The position numbers and the translations under genes were made by a program. Positions 15,442 through 25,502 of a stretch of DNA of 63,259 bases are shown here, in pieces (positions within the stretch are counted from its first letter, which is position 1; each line of letters starts with the position of its first letter). The notes under the pieces are model-generated. The model searched no databases. It saw only the letters and a list, made by a program, of their open reading frames with translations, and was not told the DNA's origin. This stretch comes from a virus. The DNA lies in IMG/VR virus record IMGVR_UViG_3300025108_000002, positions 1 to 63,259 of that record; one strand, given 5' to 3'.

Positions 15442-15722
15442 GATTTTTTTTCTTTATGTTTATTACAAAATGTTTTAGCAGCAGCAACACTTCCAAATCC
15501 CCATTTTTTTAAAGCCATAGCTTTTTTAGTTGGTTCTCCTTTAGCGTCTTTCATAGCGCCGGCCATACCTGCGAATCTACACGCAAATGATACTCTTCGT
15601 TTACCGGTTCCAGACGTCTGTCTTGATCCTAGTGATTTACCAGTTTCTTTTTTATACTTAGATCGCATCTTGCGATTAGACTTTTCGTAAGCCTCTTCTT
15701 TTATGTTTAGTGGTGATTTCAT
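15438..15722 (-). CDS. Small basic conserved phage protein (MKSPL, KKWGF type)
   Basis: 94 residues, starting MKSPL. It carries a basic central region followed by SFACRFAGMAGAMKDAKGEP and MALKKWGF, a pattern I recall from a small uncharacterised phage family (DUF6321-like). It overlaps both neighbours by four bases (ATGA). The Lys/Arg-rich composition suggests nucleic-acid or capsid contact. Function unknown. Confidence 0.65.
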   Translation of the reverse strand: MKSPLNIKEEAYEKSNRKMRSKYKKETGKSLGSRQTSGTGKRRVSFACRFAGMAGAMKDAKGEPTKKAMALKKWGFGSVAAAKTFCNKHKEKKS

Positions 15723-16144
15723 ATATTACAATATTCATTATAAGCGTCAAAGCACGGACAACTTTTTGCAGCAAACTCGTTGTGACCATGTATCGTAGCG
15801 CTTGGGTGCATTTTCTTTAATGTTTTAAGCAGTAATAACAAGCTTTCTTTTTGCTCAGATGTTCTAGTATCTTTAGCAATCCATTTGCCATTAGAGCCAC
15901 GTTCTGATTCAACGCCTCCAATATAACAAATTCCTATAGAACCTTCATTTTCACCTTTTACGTGAGCTCCTTGCTTGTATATGCTACGGCCATATTCTAT
16001 AGTACCGTCTAGCAAAACAACATAATGGTAACCTATACCATTCCAGCCTCTTTTTAAATGCCACCGATTTATTTCAGCGGCATCTAAATCTCTACCTTCT
16101 TGAGTTGCAGAACAATGAACGATAATTTTATTTATCGATCTCAT
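15719..16144 (-). CDS. N-acetylmuramoyl-L-alanine amidase endolysin (T7 lysozyme-like)
   Basis: 141 residues. It cuts the amide bond between muramic acid and the stem peptide at lysis. Zinc ligands fit the amidase_2 fold: His10 (IVHCSAT), His121 (GHNEF) and Cys129 (KSCPCFD). WNGIGYHYVV (34-43) carries the catalytic-site Tyr region, and Lys128 is also present. There is no signal peptide, so release needs a holin. It is preceded by a small holin-like gene. Confidence 0.92.
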   Translation of the reverse strand: MRSINKIIVHCSATQEGRDLDAAEINRWHLKRGWNGIGYHYVVLLDGTIEYGRSIYKQGAHVKGENEGSIGICYIGGVESERGSNGKWIAKDTRTSEQKESLLLLLKTLKKMHPSATIHGHNEFAAKSCPCFDAYNEYCNI

Positions 16145-16292
16145 CTTTTTTGTTTAAATTTATCCATTTAGTAACGGTATACCCTATTGTTACTGCCAAA
16201 AGCAATATTTTCATACCCATTTCTAAAGTAGTAAAGGTTGTAACGCCTAATGTCGAAGCGTTTATTATGTATAGTTTTATTTGCTCGGTCAT
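16128..16292 (-). CDS. Small holin-like membrane protein
   Basis: 54 residues. A hydrophobic segment (about 25-41, MGMKILLLAVTIGYTVT) is followed by a charged C-terminus (NLNKKDEIDK), as in single-helix phage holins such as T7 gp17.5. It ends inside the amidase start region, so the two are coupled. The position beside endolysin is the main argument. A second, three-helix-type holin gene lies at 46.5 kb. Confidence 0.6.
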   Translation of the reverse strand: MTEQIKLYIINASTLGVTTFTTLEMGMKILLLAVTIGYTVTKWINLNKKDEIDK

Positions 16293-16438
16293 TATATTAA
16301 TTTTTTACAAACACATTCCGCTACAGGACAGTCTTTTACGTTAACAATTAATTTTGAAACTAACCAGTTCCATTTACACATTAGCTTACACCAATAAGCC
16401 TGCATCCATAATCCTAATCTTACTAATAATTTTCCCAT
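16292..16438 (-). CDS. 48-residue Cys- and Trp-rich small protein
   Basis: It stops in a TAATG overlap with the holin-like gene. The first 30 residues are amphipathic and aromatic (four Trp), and several Cys residues follow (CPVAECVCKK). It could be a membrane-associated lysis accessory, but no family was recognised. Confidence 0.5.
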   Translation of the reverse strand: MGKLLVRLGLWMQAYWCKLMCKWNWLVSKLIVNVKDCPVAECVCKKLI

Positions 16439-16441
16439 AGT

Positions 16442-16621
16442 TTATATTTTTTTACAATCATTAACTGTTTCACCTGTTCCGCTTGGTGATGGCTTAGTGC
16501 CAACTTTTTTATATCCGTCCCAACATTTTGAATTCTTAGAATTAGCACCTTTGAATTGTGTAGGTGCAGAGTATTTCATTTTGTAAGGTGATTTACATTT
16601 TGTTTTTTGTAACGCGCTCAT
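16442..16621 (-). CDS. 59-residue Lys/Ser/Cys protein with SPY motif
   Basis: It starts in an ATGA overlap with the stop of the giant protein gene. It has CKSPYKMKYSAP near the N-terminus and three Cys residues overall. It resembles the SPF/SPL small proteins in style. Function unknown. Confidence 0.55.
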   Translation of the reverse strand: MSALQKTKCKSPYKMKYSAPTQFKGANSKNSKCWDGYKKVGTKPSPSGTGETVNDCKKI

Positions 16622-19600
16622 TTTTTGTTTTTCTTTTGTAGTTCAATTATTTTTTTAACTCTGTTTTCTTCGTATTTTAATGCCTTTATTTCTTTTTTAG
16701 TTAATCCTAAATCTAATAGCATTGTTTTTTGTTCAGCCGCAGAAGTTTCTTTTTTCATAACGTTTATTTCTTCTATAGCTTTTTCTTCTGCTGAAAGCTC
16801 TTTTCCTTCACCAACTCCATAATAAGGTAATCCAACGTCCCATGTGCTCCAACCTAATCCTAAAGCTATTTTTTGCCAAGCTTTGGTTTGATCGCTTAGT
16901 ATATTTCTTAAAGCGTTTATTTTTACAACAGCCTCGTCTGTAGGTATGTTTGTTAAAGCAGATATAGTTTGAGCTACTGCTAAGTAAGCTGGATTGTTTA
17001 AATGAATACCTTGTCTTTCTATGTCTTTTTTATTCCAAGAAAAAGTATTAGCAGAACTATTTAGTTTTCTTAATTTAGCTTGTATTGGAGGTGATATAGA
17101 AAATAAATCATCTACAGCTTTAGAATAATCGGAAGAGTTTTTACCCATTTCTTCAGCTATTGTCATTAAAGTATTTTTTAACGTAACAGTTAAAGCTCCT
17201 TGTATACCTAAACCTCTTACTTGAGAATCAAACATGCCATTTAAAGTTCTTGATATTCTCTGTGATCTTTTAGCTTGATCTTTTTCATCTGACTCATCAC
17301 CGTCAAACAACAGGAATTGTACTCCTTGTTGTAAAGCGTTAAACATAAGGTTTTGCACTGTAGAGTAATATACTAATTTAGATAAGTTTTCTTTATCATT
17401 ACCTCTTCTATTAACCAAGTCTTGTATTGCTCTTTTTTGTATTCTAGCATACTGCATTTGTGTGTTACCAAAAGATAATATTAATCTACCAGCAGCTGAT
17501 CTTTGTTGATCGCTAATCTTTGCGGCATTACTAGACTGCTGACTAGTTTCTGATATATCTCTAAAATCTTCAAAGGCTTGTTTCTCAGCTGTTTCAGGAT
17601 CCATACCTTGCTTAATAAGAGAATCATATCTATTTCTATAAAACGTTGCACCACCTGTTGCTATAGCAAAACTATCTGCGTATCTTGTAAATACAAAACC
17701 TTTGTTTAAAGCAAGAGCTATAAAGCCTTGTATTTTATTTTCTTTACTAGCAGCTAAATCAGCTATTTCAGATTCACTAATGTTTATTTTTAAACCATCT
17801 CTTCTAGATTTTAAGTAAGGAGAGTTTAATAAAAACATTACATCTTTCCAGTATTGTGGTTGATTAGCAACTGCTTTTGCAGCTTTTAAAGGGTTGTTGT
17901 CACTCCAGTTTACAAAGTTAACATTAGATATCATTTGTAATAAAGCTGATCTAGTGTTAAGGAACATAACAACACCAACGGAGTTATTTATCCAATCATA
18001 CCATTTCTCTGTAATAGAATCAGTGTTACTACTTCTGTTGCTACCACGTTTCATAGCATCTAAACTGTTTCTTAAAGCTTTAACATAACCACTTCCAAAT
18101 GCAGCTTCTAGTTTATTTATTATAGCGTCACTAAATATAATATCTACATTTTCTTGCCATTCTTGTAAATATAGTTTTCTATTAACTTTATTTATACCGT
18201 TTATTATATCTGTAGTTATAGTACCTGCAACCCAACCAGCGCCTGGTTTAGGATATTCTTTTCCTTTTTGAATTTTAATAAGCTCATCAGAAAAAACTTT
18301 TAAATCTGGATCAGCTTTTACAAAATCACTTAATCTTTTTAAATCTCTTTTAGATAAACCAGGTATTGTCATACCTTGTTGCCCCCATATATAAGCTCTT
18401 ATTGCGTGTTCAAATGTAAATTTACCTATACCAGTTTCTTTTTTTAAACTTTTTGGAAGTTTAGGAAAAGCAGCCTTTAATGCGTTATAGTCACTAGCTG
18501 CTGATATTTTAGCTGCATCAATTTCTATTTCAGCTCTGTTGTAGGGATCTAATACATTGTCTTTGAAGAAAGCCATTTGCGCATCACCTATTTTTCCTTT
18601 GCCTAACATTTTATATATTAAGCCAGTAAAATCTTCAGCAGAAGGTGGTATGTAAAAATTATATTTACCTTTTCCAGCTCCTATAGTTTTAGCTTTTGCT
18701 GCTGAGTAGTTTTTGTAAGCTTCAATACCTGTCTTTTTCTCTATTATATCATTCATAATAGTTGTAAAGTTATTTTGCTTACTTCTCATAGCTTGAACAA
18801 CAGTGCCTTTAATATCTAATGCATTGTAAACGTCACCTACAGCTTGAGTGTTTAATATAGCATCGTCACTAAAATAGAAGTCGTTGTAACCTTCAGCTAC
18901 TTTGCTTACCATCCAATTTGCCTTGGCTTGCGCCGCTCCATCTGCTAAACCTACTATGTTATCAAACTTAAGTGTTACACCTTCAGATTTTAACCATTCA
19001 AATATAGCTGTAGCTGCTTCTGGTGCTCTTGCTGTCAGTATAAATACATTTGAGTTACCGTATTTATCTACTGCTTTTTTTAGTTTATCAAATAAAGGTC
19101 CTCTTTTACCATCAACAACTTTATTAAAATCACTAAAATCAAACTCTGCTCCTAATGCTTCTAAATTACTATGTTCTAAAGCAAACTCTGTGGCGTTTAA
19201 TATTCTTATACCACCATTTGGCATTGTAACAACAATCTTACTATTAGTTATACCAACTGTATCGTCAAAATCTAAAACAGATATACCTTTTACAGGCGCG
19301 TTAGGATCTTGAGCTACTCTTCTAGCTTTATCGTAGTCATCTAATATTTTTATTTTATCAGCAACAGTTTGACTACGCATTACTTTTTTACCAAAAGTTC
19401 CGTCTATGTTTTCAGCAGCTTTTATTTTTAAAGGTAAAACTTTTGTTTTAAAGCTTGTAAATTCTGCTTTTGCTTCTGCCAAAGTTATTTCACCTGTTAA
19501 AACTTTAGTTATTAAACCATTAGCAAACTCACCTGCTATTGCTGCACCAGTCTCAGATTTTATATTTAATTTACCTACAAAAAACTCACCTATAGTCATT

Positions 19601-22600
19601 TTAGGTTTTATAAGTTTGTACTCAAAAGGGTTTGATGTATTGTTAGTACTATATCTTATCCAAGAAGCTAAACCATCTGGTAAAAAATCTAATTTACCTT
19701 GCTCTATTAAAGGTATTACAATTTCATAAAAACTAGCAGGCATAGATTCGTTTAAACCAAGTGGTTTTAAACTTAAGTCCTCATTGTATCTTAATCCGCC
19801 TTGAGCGTAAGACTTTTGTATAATTTTAAATTCAGATTCAACTTTACCTTTTATTGCAGCATCTAATAATTGCTTAGCAGCTTGAGTAGCTGGCATCATG
19901 TGTTCTTCTGTTATTTTAGTAACATCTATTTCACCTGTAATAGGATTTATAGGATAAAAAACAGTCGGTGCTAAAAACCTCAAAGGATGGTTTTGATCTG
20001 CGGCACTATCAGCTATAAATCTAGCAAAATCTGGAGCTGAGTCTGGGTTTTTCTTTATATAATCTTGTATAGAAACAAAAAGTTTTTTAAGTAGATCTAG
20101 TTTCTTTTTTATTAAACCAGGATCATCTATAAATCTTTCTATAGTTTTTTTGTTTAACACGCTACCTTTGTTACTATACTTTATTCTACCTATAGGACCT
20201 TTTTTTATTTCAGTAGATATAGCTGCTTGAAACTTAGGTACAGTATTAAAAGTTAAACTAAAACCGCCAGTCATACCTCTTTGAATAAGATATCCTAATT
20301 CAGGATTTAATTTAATAAAATCATCTATAGTATTAACAAACTTTCTACCTTCTGGAGTTGTTAAATCAAATTCTTTTTTAGGAACTCCTTTAGAGTTTAA
20401 AATCGAAGTTGCTATTTTAGTCAACAAAGGTAGTTCTACTGGGAAAACACCTTTTAGCCAATTTCTTTTAACTTCTTTTGATCTTTTAACTTGTGCTTTT
20501 TGTCTAGCTCCTTCTGCTCTTGTCTTAACACCTTCTGCTACTTGTTGATCAATAGCTAATTCAACACCTTTTAAAACTTGAAGTCTAGCTAACAACTCCA
20601 TAAAACCTTTAGCTGCTTGAGCCGTGCCTGATCTTGCGTCTTTAATATTACCAGAAGGATCCATTCCAAACACAGAATAAAAATAAGGTAGATCTAGTTT
20701 GTTTGGATCTAGTCTATATTGTATTTGATTGTTTACTTTTAAAGGCTTGCCATCTGGACCTTTTAATTGTATATAAAAAGCATCTAATAGTTTTTGAGCA
20801 AGCTTTCTACCTTCACCACCTATTTTTATAGGTTTACCGTTTTTATTTTTTATAGTTAGTATGTCAGCATTACCTTTTATTTGTTTTAATATAGATAAAA
20901 AAGCTGGTCCATTGTTTTTTATAAACATTTGTACAGGTGTAACTTCACCTTTACGTAAGTTATCTTTTGGGTTTAATATACGTGATACTGGTATACCTAG
21001 TTGGTCTGCTATTTGCTGTGCAGCGGCTTCTGAAAAAGGCTTTAAATCTTTTAAAGTTATTTTATCTAAATCTATGTTACCTAAATCTATTTCTGATTTA
21101 ACTATTTCAACTATAGATTCAATGTCAGGATTCTTCATAACCTTAAAAGGATCAACATCTATTGTTGTTGCTTCAAGCGAGTCTGATGTTTCGATTTCTG
21201 TAGTACCTTCTGATCCTCCATCTAGTTCACTTGTATTAAAAACTACATCACCAAGATCTTTTGCTCTTTCATATATTATGTCAGCTCTATTACCTAGTCT
21301 ACCTAAATAAGTTGTTACTTCAAACTCAGGATTATAACCTTCTCCTTCCTCAAATAAAGGCGTTGTTTTACCGGACCAAGACGCTATATCACCACCTATT
21401 ATAAGCTCAACAATAGCTTGTTTTATTCCGTTTTCATCTATTCCTTTTACACCTCTTCGTTCATAACCTAGCTTACCTTTTATAAATCCAAAATTTGCCT
21501 CAACAATTGCTTCAGCTGCAGCGTATTGCTCGTCACGTTGTTTTTGGTCTGCAGGTTTTTTTCTAACTATTATAACTAAATCTTTATTAGTTAAAATTCC
21601 TTCTTTAAACCCATCGTAAAGCTCAATGCCTCTAGGTGTTAGTTGAGATCTTTTACCTTTTTTAGCTGTAATAACAACTTCATCAAGAGTTCCCGCGCCT
21701 TCACCTTGCCAAACGTCGGCGTCCATTATACTATTTAAAGCATCGACAGTTAGTTCCCCGTTATTCCAAGCGTCTGCCATAGTTTGAAAAAACTGTAAAG
21801 CTCCATCTGGTCCAGAAAAATCCATATTAAAATCAGACTCAGTACCTGCTTTGATAGCGTTATTCACACCAAACCCTAGTTTATTCCATAGATTAAAACT
21901 AGACGCTTTTTTTATATTTATTCTTCTACCAGAAAGCTCCTCTAAAAACGCCATAACAACTTCATCTGCTTTAGATGTGTCAGCTTTTTGAGTTATTCTA
22001 GTATAAGCTTTAGGGTCGTTTTCTGCTAAATAATCTAGTATACTCTGAGCAACAGGTATAAATGCATCAGAGTTAGTGCTAAGAGCTTCTGAAGCTATAA
22101 CATGGTTTAATTCGTGAAACGTAGTTTCGCTAGCTTGATTAGCTACTGAATTTGTTTGACTCACCACAACATCATAAACTAATTTAGTATCACCATTAGC
22201 CGTTGTTACTGTTGATACAAAAGTAGTTCCGTTCATTGTACCGTCTTTTATACCTTTTGTAAATTCCTCTAGCTCTACTTTTGCTTCTTCTTCTGTTAGA
22301 TTGTTTTTAGGATCATTAACCCTAGCATCTAGCATTGCCTTATATCTCTTTATTAAATCTGAGTTGTTTCTTTCCAAAGCAAAACTCACATCTAAACCTT
22401 TTTGTTTTAAAGATTTTAAAAGATTAAGACCTTTTGATATATTAGCTTCAAACATGTTTGTTATATGAATCTGCTCTGCTTCATTAAATATTTGACTTTC
22501 AGAAGGGTTAATTACGCCACTTTTGTTTAGACTTGCAGCAGCTTCAGCTTTTAATGATTCTCTTTCTGCTTTTGGTAATAAATTAAATGTTTTAGTAAAA

Positions 22601-25497
22601 GCTTGAGTATATTCGTTTCTAGCAGAAACAGTGAGTTCAAACTCGATTCTTAAAGGCTCTAGTAATTTTTCTTTTGTAGCTCGGTCATAAGCTGGATTCT
22701 CATTTATTGCTAAAGCTTTAGCTTGTAGATCAGCTAAACGCTGCATAGCGTCGGAGTATATTTTAAATCCATCTAAGTTAATGTTTTTTAGCTTAGGTTG
22801 TAAATCTAATAATATACCTTCATTTGCTCTTAACAACCCTTCTTGCTGACCTAGCATGTCTTGTACTTGCTCTTCAGTTAAACCTTTTCTAATAGTTTTT
22901 TCTTTAAACCTGCTGTCATATAACGATGCTTCTATGGTGTTCCACAAAGCTACATTGTACTTAAACTCAGCATTCATTTTAGGTGTTGACAAGGCGCTCA
23001 TTATACCTCCAGCAAATTGAGGCGCTACATACATTGTATTTGCAAAAACTAAAGACATAAAACCAGCTTCTTTCATACCTGTAAAAATAGGTCTTCCATC
23101 TATTATATTCTGTCCTGCTTGAGTTAAAGCTACCTCACCTGCAACATCTAATGCTACTAACTTAGCATACTCAGGTAGGCCATTCATTCTTCTTCTTCCC
23201 CAAGCTTTTATTCCAGCTTCTAGTTTTTCGCTACCTACAGTTCCAGCCCATTTACCTTTTAATGCTTTAAAAATTTTCCAATTAGGCAATTGTCCACCAA
23301 CAAACTCTAATGAACTATACCCTAGCATTGCAAGATTCATATCATCAAAATCATACTGTCTACCACCGTTTAACATTTCGTTATATCTTTCTCCAGCGTA
23401 CATACCTCCAGAAGTACCAGACGCAACAGCCATGCCAAGATACGGGTTTCCAGTTACATAAGTAGTACCTATCATAGCGGCATAAAATGGAGCCATTTCC
23501 AGACCTTGATCAAACAAGTATTCACCCATATTTCCCAAGCTACTAAAAGCATTATCAAAAGTAGGTGCTTCTACATATCTTTCTTTTCTTTTATTTCTAT
23601 AATCTATAAAACTAGACTGTATTTCTAATAATTTTTTTTGTTGGTTTTTAATAGACATATCACTTTGTGGAGTACCGCTAGTCATATCTATTAAACCCAG
23701 TAATTGTTGTAATCCACCTAAAGCATAACTTGCTGAATTTATTACTAAATCACCTGGTTCACCAAACCCACCAAAGTATTTCTGTAATTGACTATAATTT
23801 CTTTTCAACCAATTAATTTCGTAAGAATCACTTACGTAATCTTTTTGATTGTTTATATATGCGGAATAATCTAGTTGTATATCTTCAAAACCAAACTTTA
23901 GATCTTTTTTATAAGAATTAACACCCTCTATTCTTTTATTCATTATAGTAAGAGTAGAATTGTATTTTTGCGATAATTCAGTTACGTCAAAACCATTTGC
24001 TTGAGCTGTTTTTATTTCTTGAGCAAGCTCTTGTAGTATTGATTTGTCTTGATATATAGCCGTAGTTAGTCTTCTTATATTGCCAGCCGTACTACCTGTT
24101 TTTAATTTTTCAAGTCTATCTTCGAAATCTAATCTTTCTTTTAGTTCTTTTCTTTTTATTGTCTCTCCTCTAAACTCAATTTGCTTTGGAAGTTTACCTT
24201 TATATATTTGTTCGTTTTTTCTAACTCTATTTAGAACAAAATCAAAAAACTTTAGTCTTTCTTCTTCAGGTAGATTTTCTAAAAAATCTTTTTTTAATTC
24301 ACCATTAGCAGAATCTATTTTTTTATTTTTTATAATTTCTCTAGCAAGACCATGTACTTGATCTATAGTTATAGGTTTAGAATCAACCACGCTTGAAGCT
24401 TGTTGTTTTAGGATCTGTCTTGCTCTATCTAACTCCTCTTCGTAAGGTTGAAATTGATATGAAGTAGGTGATCCACTTGATATGCCCGTTGTAGATGATG
24501 TTCCTGCTGAAAAATTTACTTTAGTTACAGGAGTAAAATCAATATCATTAACAAATCTTTCTATTTCAATCTCCTTTTCAGGACTTATAGTAGTGTCAAA
24601 TACATAGTTGTCATATTTTTCTTCAATAGAACCTATGTAACCAGTTCCTAATTCTTCAACTTCAGAATTTGCGTCTTTATGAGCTTGTATATACTCACTA
24701 ACTTTTGTGAAATTTTCAAAACCTTTTTTGTTATTTCTTATAGAGTTTCTTAGCTCTGCATGACTATATATATAACCGTTTATTTTGTACTTATTTTTAT
24801 TCTCAATAAGACCTTGAAGATTAACTTCATCTAAGTTTTCAGAACCCATAACGAGTTCTTTATTATCTTCTACTTTTGCTTCTGTAAATTCTGGTATTTC
24901 TATATCATAATCATCTACGTTAAAATCCGGATCTCCAATTCCTAATATTTTAGCTATAGTAGCTGTTCTAAGAGGATCACCTTCAGCGCTAGACCAATTC
25001 TCATCACCTATTGGTTTAGAGAAAAAAGTAGCACCTCCATTGTCGTTATATTCTACTTTATAAGCACCAGCTCCTAAATTATAAGTTTTATTTTGTTCAG
25101 GTAGATTTACTATTCTAGCTGTTTGTCTAGTTAGTTCGCTTCCAAAAGCTTCTAAATCAAATATTGTTTCATCACCTCTTTGAGTAAAGTATGATTCCGA
25201 TGTAGAATCTACCGATGTTGATTCCGTATTTTTTTTGTCTGACTCCACAACAGGAATCGCATTCGCAGAGTCTTTTTCTTTTTTTGATGCTTCGTTTGTT
25301 TTTATAGCTGTTTCTTTAGTGTCATCTGAAAAATTATCCACATTTAAACTACCATCATCTTTAAATAAAGACTTATCCTCTTCTTTCTTTTCTAAAGGTT
25401 GATTAGCTAATTTCCACTCTTTTATTTTAGCTTTAATTTCTTCTTTACCTAAACCTTGCTCTTGAAGTGAAGCTACGTATTTTTGTAATTCGTTCAT
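16618..25497 (-). CDS. Giant multidomain virion protein (2959 residues)
   Basis: Probably an internal or ejected virion protein like the giant polyvalent proteins of other podoviruses. Recognisable parts: a zincin-type HELNH motif near residue 1130 in TTFHELNHVIASEA, and a HAD-type phosphatase-like domain with LDFDDT near 2072, TAR near 2155 and FSDD near 2210. A Gly/Ala-rich hydrophobic stretch lies near 700 (PFYAAMIGTTYVTG onward), and a conserved-looking C-terminal region contains SETSQQSSNAAKIS and LSFGNTQMQYARIQKRA near 2680. No RNA polymerase metal motif was found by eye. It spans one seventh of the genome. Confidence 0.75.
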   Translation of the reverse strand: MNELQKYVASLQEQGLGKEEIKAKIKEWKLANQPLEKKEEDKSLFKDDGSLNVDNFSDDTKETAIKTNEASKKEKDSANAIPVVESDKKNTESTSVDSTSESYFTQRGDETIFDLEAFGSELTRQTARIVNLPEQNKTYNLGAGAYKVEYNDNGGATFFSKPIGDENWSSAEGDPLRTATIAKILGIGDPDFNVDDYDIEIPEFTEAKVEDNKELVMGSENLDEVNLQGLIENKNKYKINGYIYSHAELRNSIRNNKKGFENFTKVSEYIQAHKDANSEVEELGTGYIGSIEEKYDNYVFDTTISPEKEIEIERFVNDIDFTPVTKVNFSAGTSSTTGISSGSPTSYQFQPYEEELDRARQILKQQASSVVDSKPITIDQVHGLAREIIKNKKIDSANGELKKDFLENLPEEERLKFFDFVLNRVRKNEQIYKGKLPKQIEFRGETIKRKELKERLDFEDRLEKLKTGSTAGNIRRLTTAIYQDKSILQELAQEIKTAQANGFDVTELSQKYNSTLTIMNKRIEGVNSYKKDLKFGFEDIQLDYSAYINNQKDYVSDSYEINWLKRNYSQLQKYFGGFGEPGDLVINSASYALGGLQQLLGLIDMTSGTPQSDMSIKNQQKKLLEIQSSFIDYRNKRKERYVEAPTFDNAFSSLGNMGEYLFDQGLEMAPFYAAMIGTTYVTGNPYLGMAVASGTSGGMYAGERYNEMLNGGRQYDFDDMNLAMLGYSSLEFVGGQLPNWKIFKALKGKWAGTVGSEKLEAGIKAWGRRRMNGLPEYAKLVALDVAGEVALTQAGQNIIDGRPIFTGMKEAGFMSLVFANTMYVAPQFAGGIMSALSTPKMNAEFKYNVALWNTIEASLYDSRFKEKTIRKGLTEEQVQDMLGQQEGLLRANEGILLDLQPKLKNINLDGFKIYSDAMQRLADLQAKALAINENPAYDRATKEKLLEPLRIEFELTVSARNEYTQAFTKTFNLLPKAERESLKAEAAASLNKSGVINPSESQIFNEAEQIHITNMFEANISKGLNLLKSLKQKGLDVSFALERNNSDLIKRYKAMLDARVNDPKNNLTEEEAKVELEEFTKGIKDGTMNGTTFVSTVTTANGDTKLVYDVVVSQTNSVANQASETTFHELNHVIASEALSTNSDAFIPVAQSILDYLAENDPKAYTRITQKADTSKADEVVMAFLEELSGRRINIKKASSFNLWNKLGFGVNNAIKAGTESDFNMDFSGPDGALQFFQTMADAWNNGELTVDALNSIMDADVWQGEGAGTLDEVVITAKKGKRSQLTPRGIELYDGFKEGILTNKDLVIIVRKKPADQKQRDEQYAAAEAIVEANFGFIKGKLGYERRGVKGIDENGIKQAIVELIIGGDIASWSGKTTPLFEEGEGYNPEFEVTTYLGRLGNRADIIYERAKDLGDVVFNTSELDGGSEGTTEIETSDSLEATTIDVDPFKVMKNPDIESIVEIVKSEIDLGNIDLDKITLKDLKPFSEAAAQQIADQLGIPVSRILNPKDNLRKGEVTPVQMFIKNNGPAFLSILKQIKGNADILTIKNKNGKPIKIGGEGRKLAQKLLDAFYIQLKGPDGKPLKVNNQIQYRLDPNKLDLPYFYSVFGMDPSGNIKDARSGTAQAAKGFMELLARLQVLKGVELAIDQQVAEGVKTRAEGARQKAQVKRSKEVKRNWLKGVFPVELPLLTKIATSILNSKGVPKKEFDLTTPEGRKFVNTIDDFIKLNPELGYLIQRGMTGGFSLTFNTVPKFQAAISTEIKKGPIGRIKYSNKGSVLNKKTIERFIDDPGLIKKKLDLLKKLFVSIQDYIKKNPDSAPDFARFIADSAADQNHPLRFLAPTVFYPINPITGEIDVTKITEEHMMPATQAAKQLLDAAIKGKVESEFKIIQKSYAQGGLRYNEDLSLKPLGLNESMPASFYEIVIPLIEQGKLDFLPDGLASWIRYSTNNTSNPFEYKLIKPKMTIGEFFVGKLNIKSETGAAIAGEFANGLITKVLTGEITLAEAKAEFTSFKTKVLPLKIKAAENIDGTFGKKVMRSQTVADKIKILDDYDKARRVAQDPNAPVKGISVLDFDDTVGITNSKIVVTMPNGGIRILNATEFALEHSNLEALGAEFDFSDFNKVVDGKRGPLFDKLKKAVDKYGNSNVFILTARAPEAATAIFEWLKSEGVTLKFDNIVGLADGAAQAKANWMVSKVAEGYNDFYFSDDAILNTQAVGDVYNALDIKGTVVQAMRSKQNNFTTIMNDIIEKKTGIEAYKNYSAAKAKTIGAGKGKYNFYIPPSAEDFTGLIYKMLGKGKIGDAQMAFFKDNVLDPYNRAEIEIDAAKISAASDYNALKAAFPKLPKSLKKETGIGKFTFEHAIRAYIWGQQGMTIPGLSKRDLKRLSDFVKADPDLKVFSDELIKIQKGKEYPKPGAGWVAGTITTDIINGINKVNRKLYLQEWQENVDIIFSDAIINKLEAAFGSGYVKALRNSLDAMKRGSNRSSNTDSITEKWYDWINNSVGVVMFLNTRSALLQMISNVNFVNWSDNNPLKAAKAVANQPQYWKDVMFLLNSPYLKSRRDGLKINISESEIADLAASKENKIQGFIALALNKGFVFTRYADSFAIATGGATFYRNRYDSLIKQGMDPETAEKQAFEDFRDISETSQQSSNAAKISDQQRSAAGRLILSFGNTQMQYARIQKRAIQDLVNRRGNDKENLSKLVYYSTVQNLMFNALQQGVQFLLFDGDESDEKDQAKRSQRISRTLNGMFDSQVRGLGIQGALTVTLKNTLMTIAEEMGKNSSDYSKAVDDLFSISPPIQAKLRKLNSSANTFSWNKKDIERQGIHLNNPAYLAVAQTISALTNIPTDEAVVKINALRNILSDQTKAWQKIALGLGWSTWDVGLPYYGVGEGKELSAEEKAIEEINVMKKETSAAEQKTMLLDLGLTKKEIKALKYEENRVKKIIELQKKNKK

Positions 25498-25502
25498 TAA
25501 AT

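Noticed and set aside
16150-16344. Plus-strand open frame of 64 codons opposite the holin-like gene
   Set aside because: The minus strand holds two overlapping small genes here that fit the late arm; the plus frame has no leader.
18902-24361. Plus-strand open frames opposite the giant protein and other late genes
   Set aside because: They mirror the minus-strand codon pattern and none has recognisable domains or a leader.
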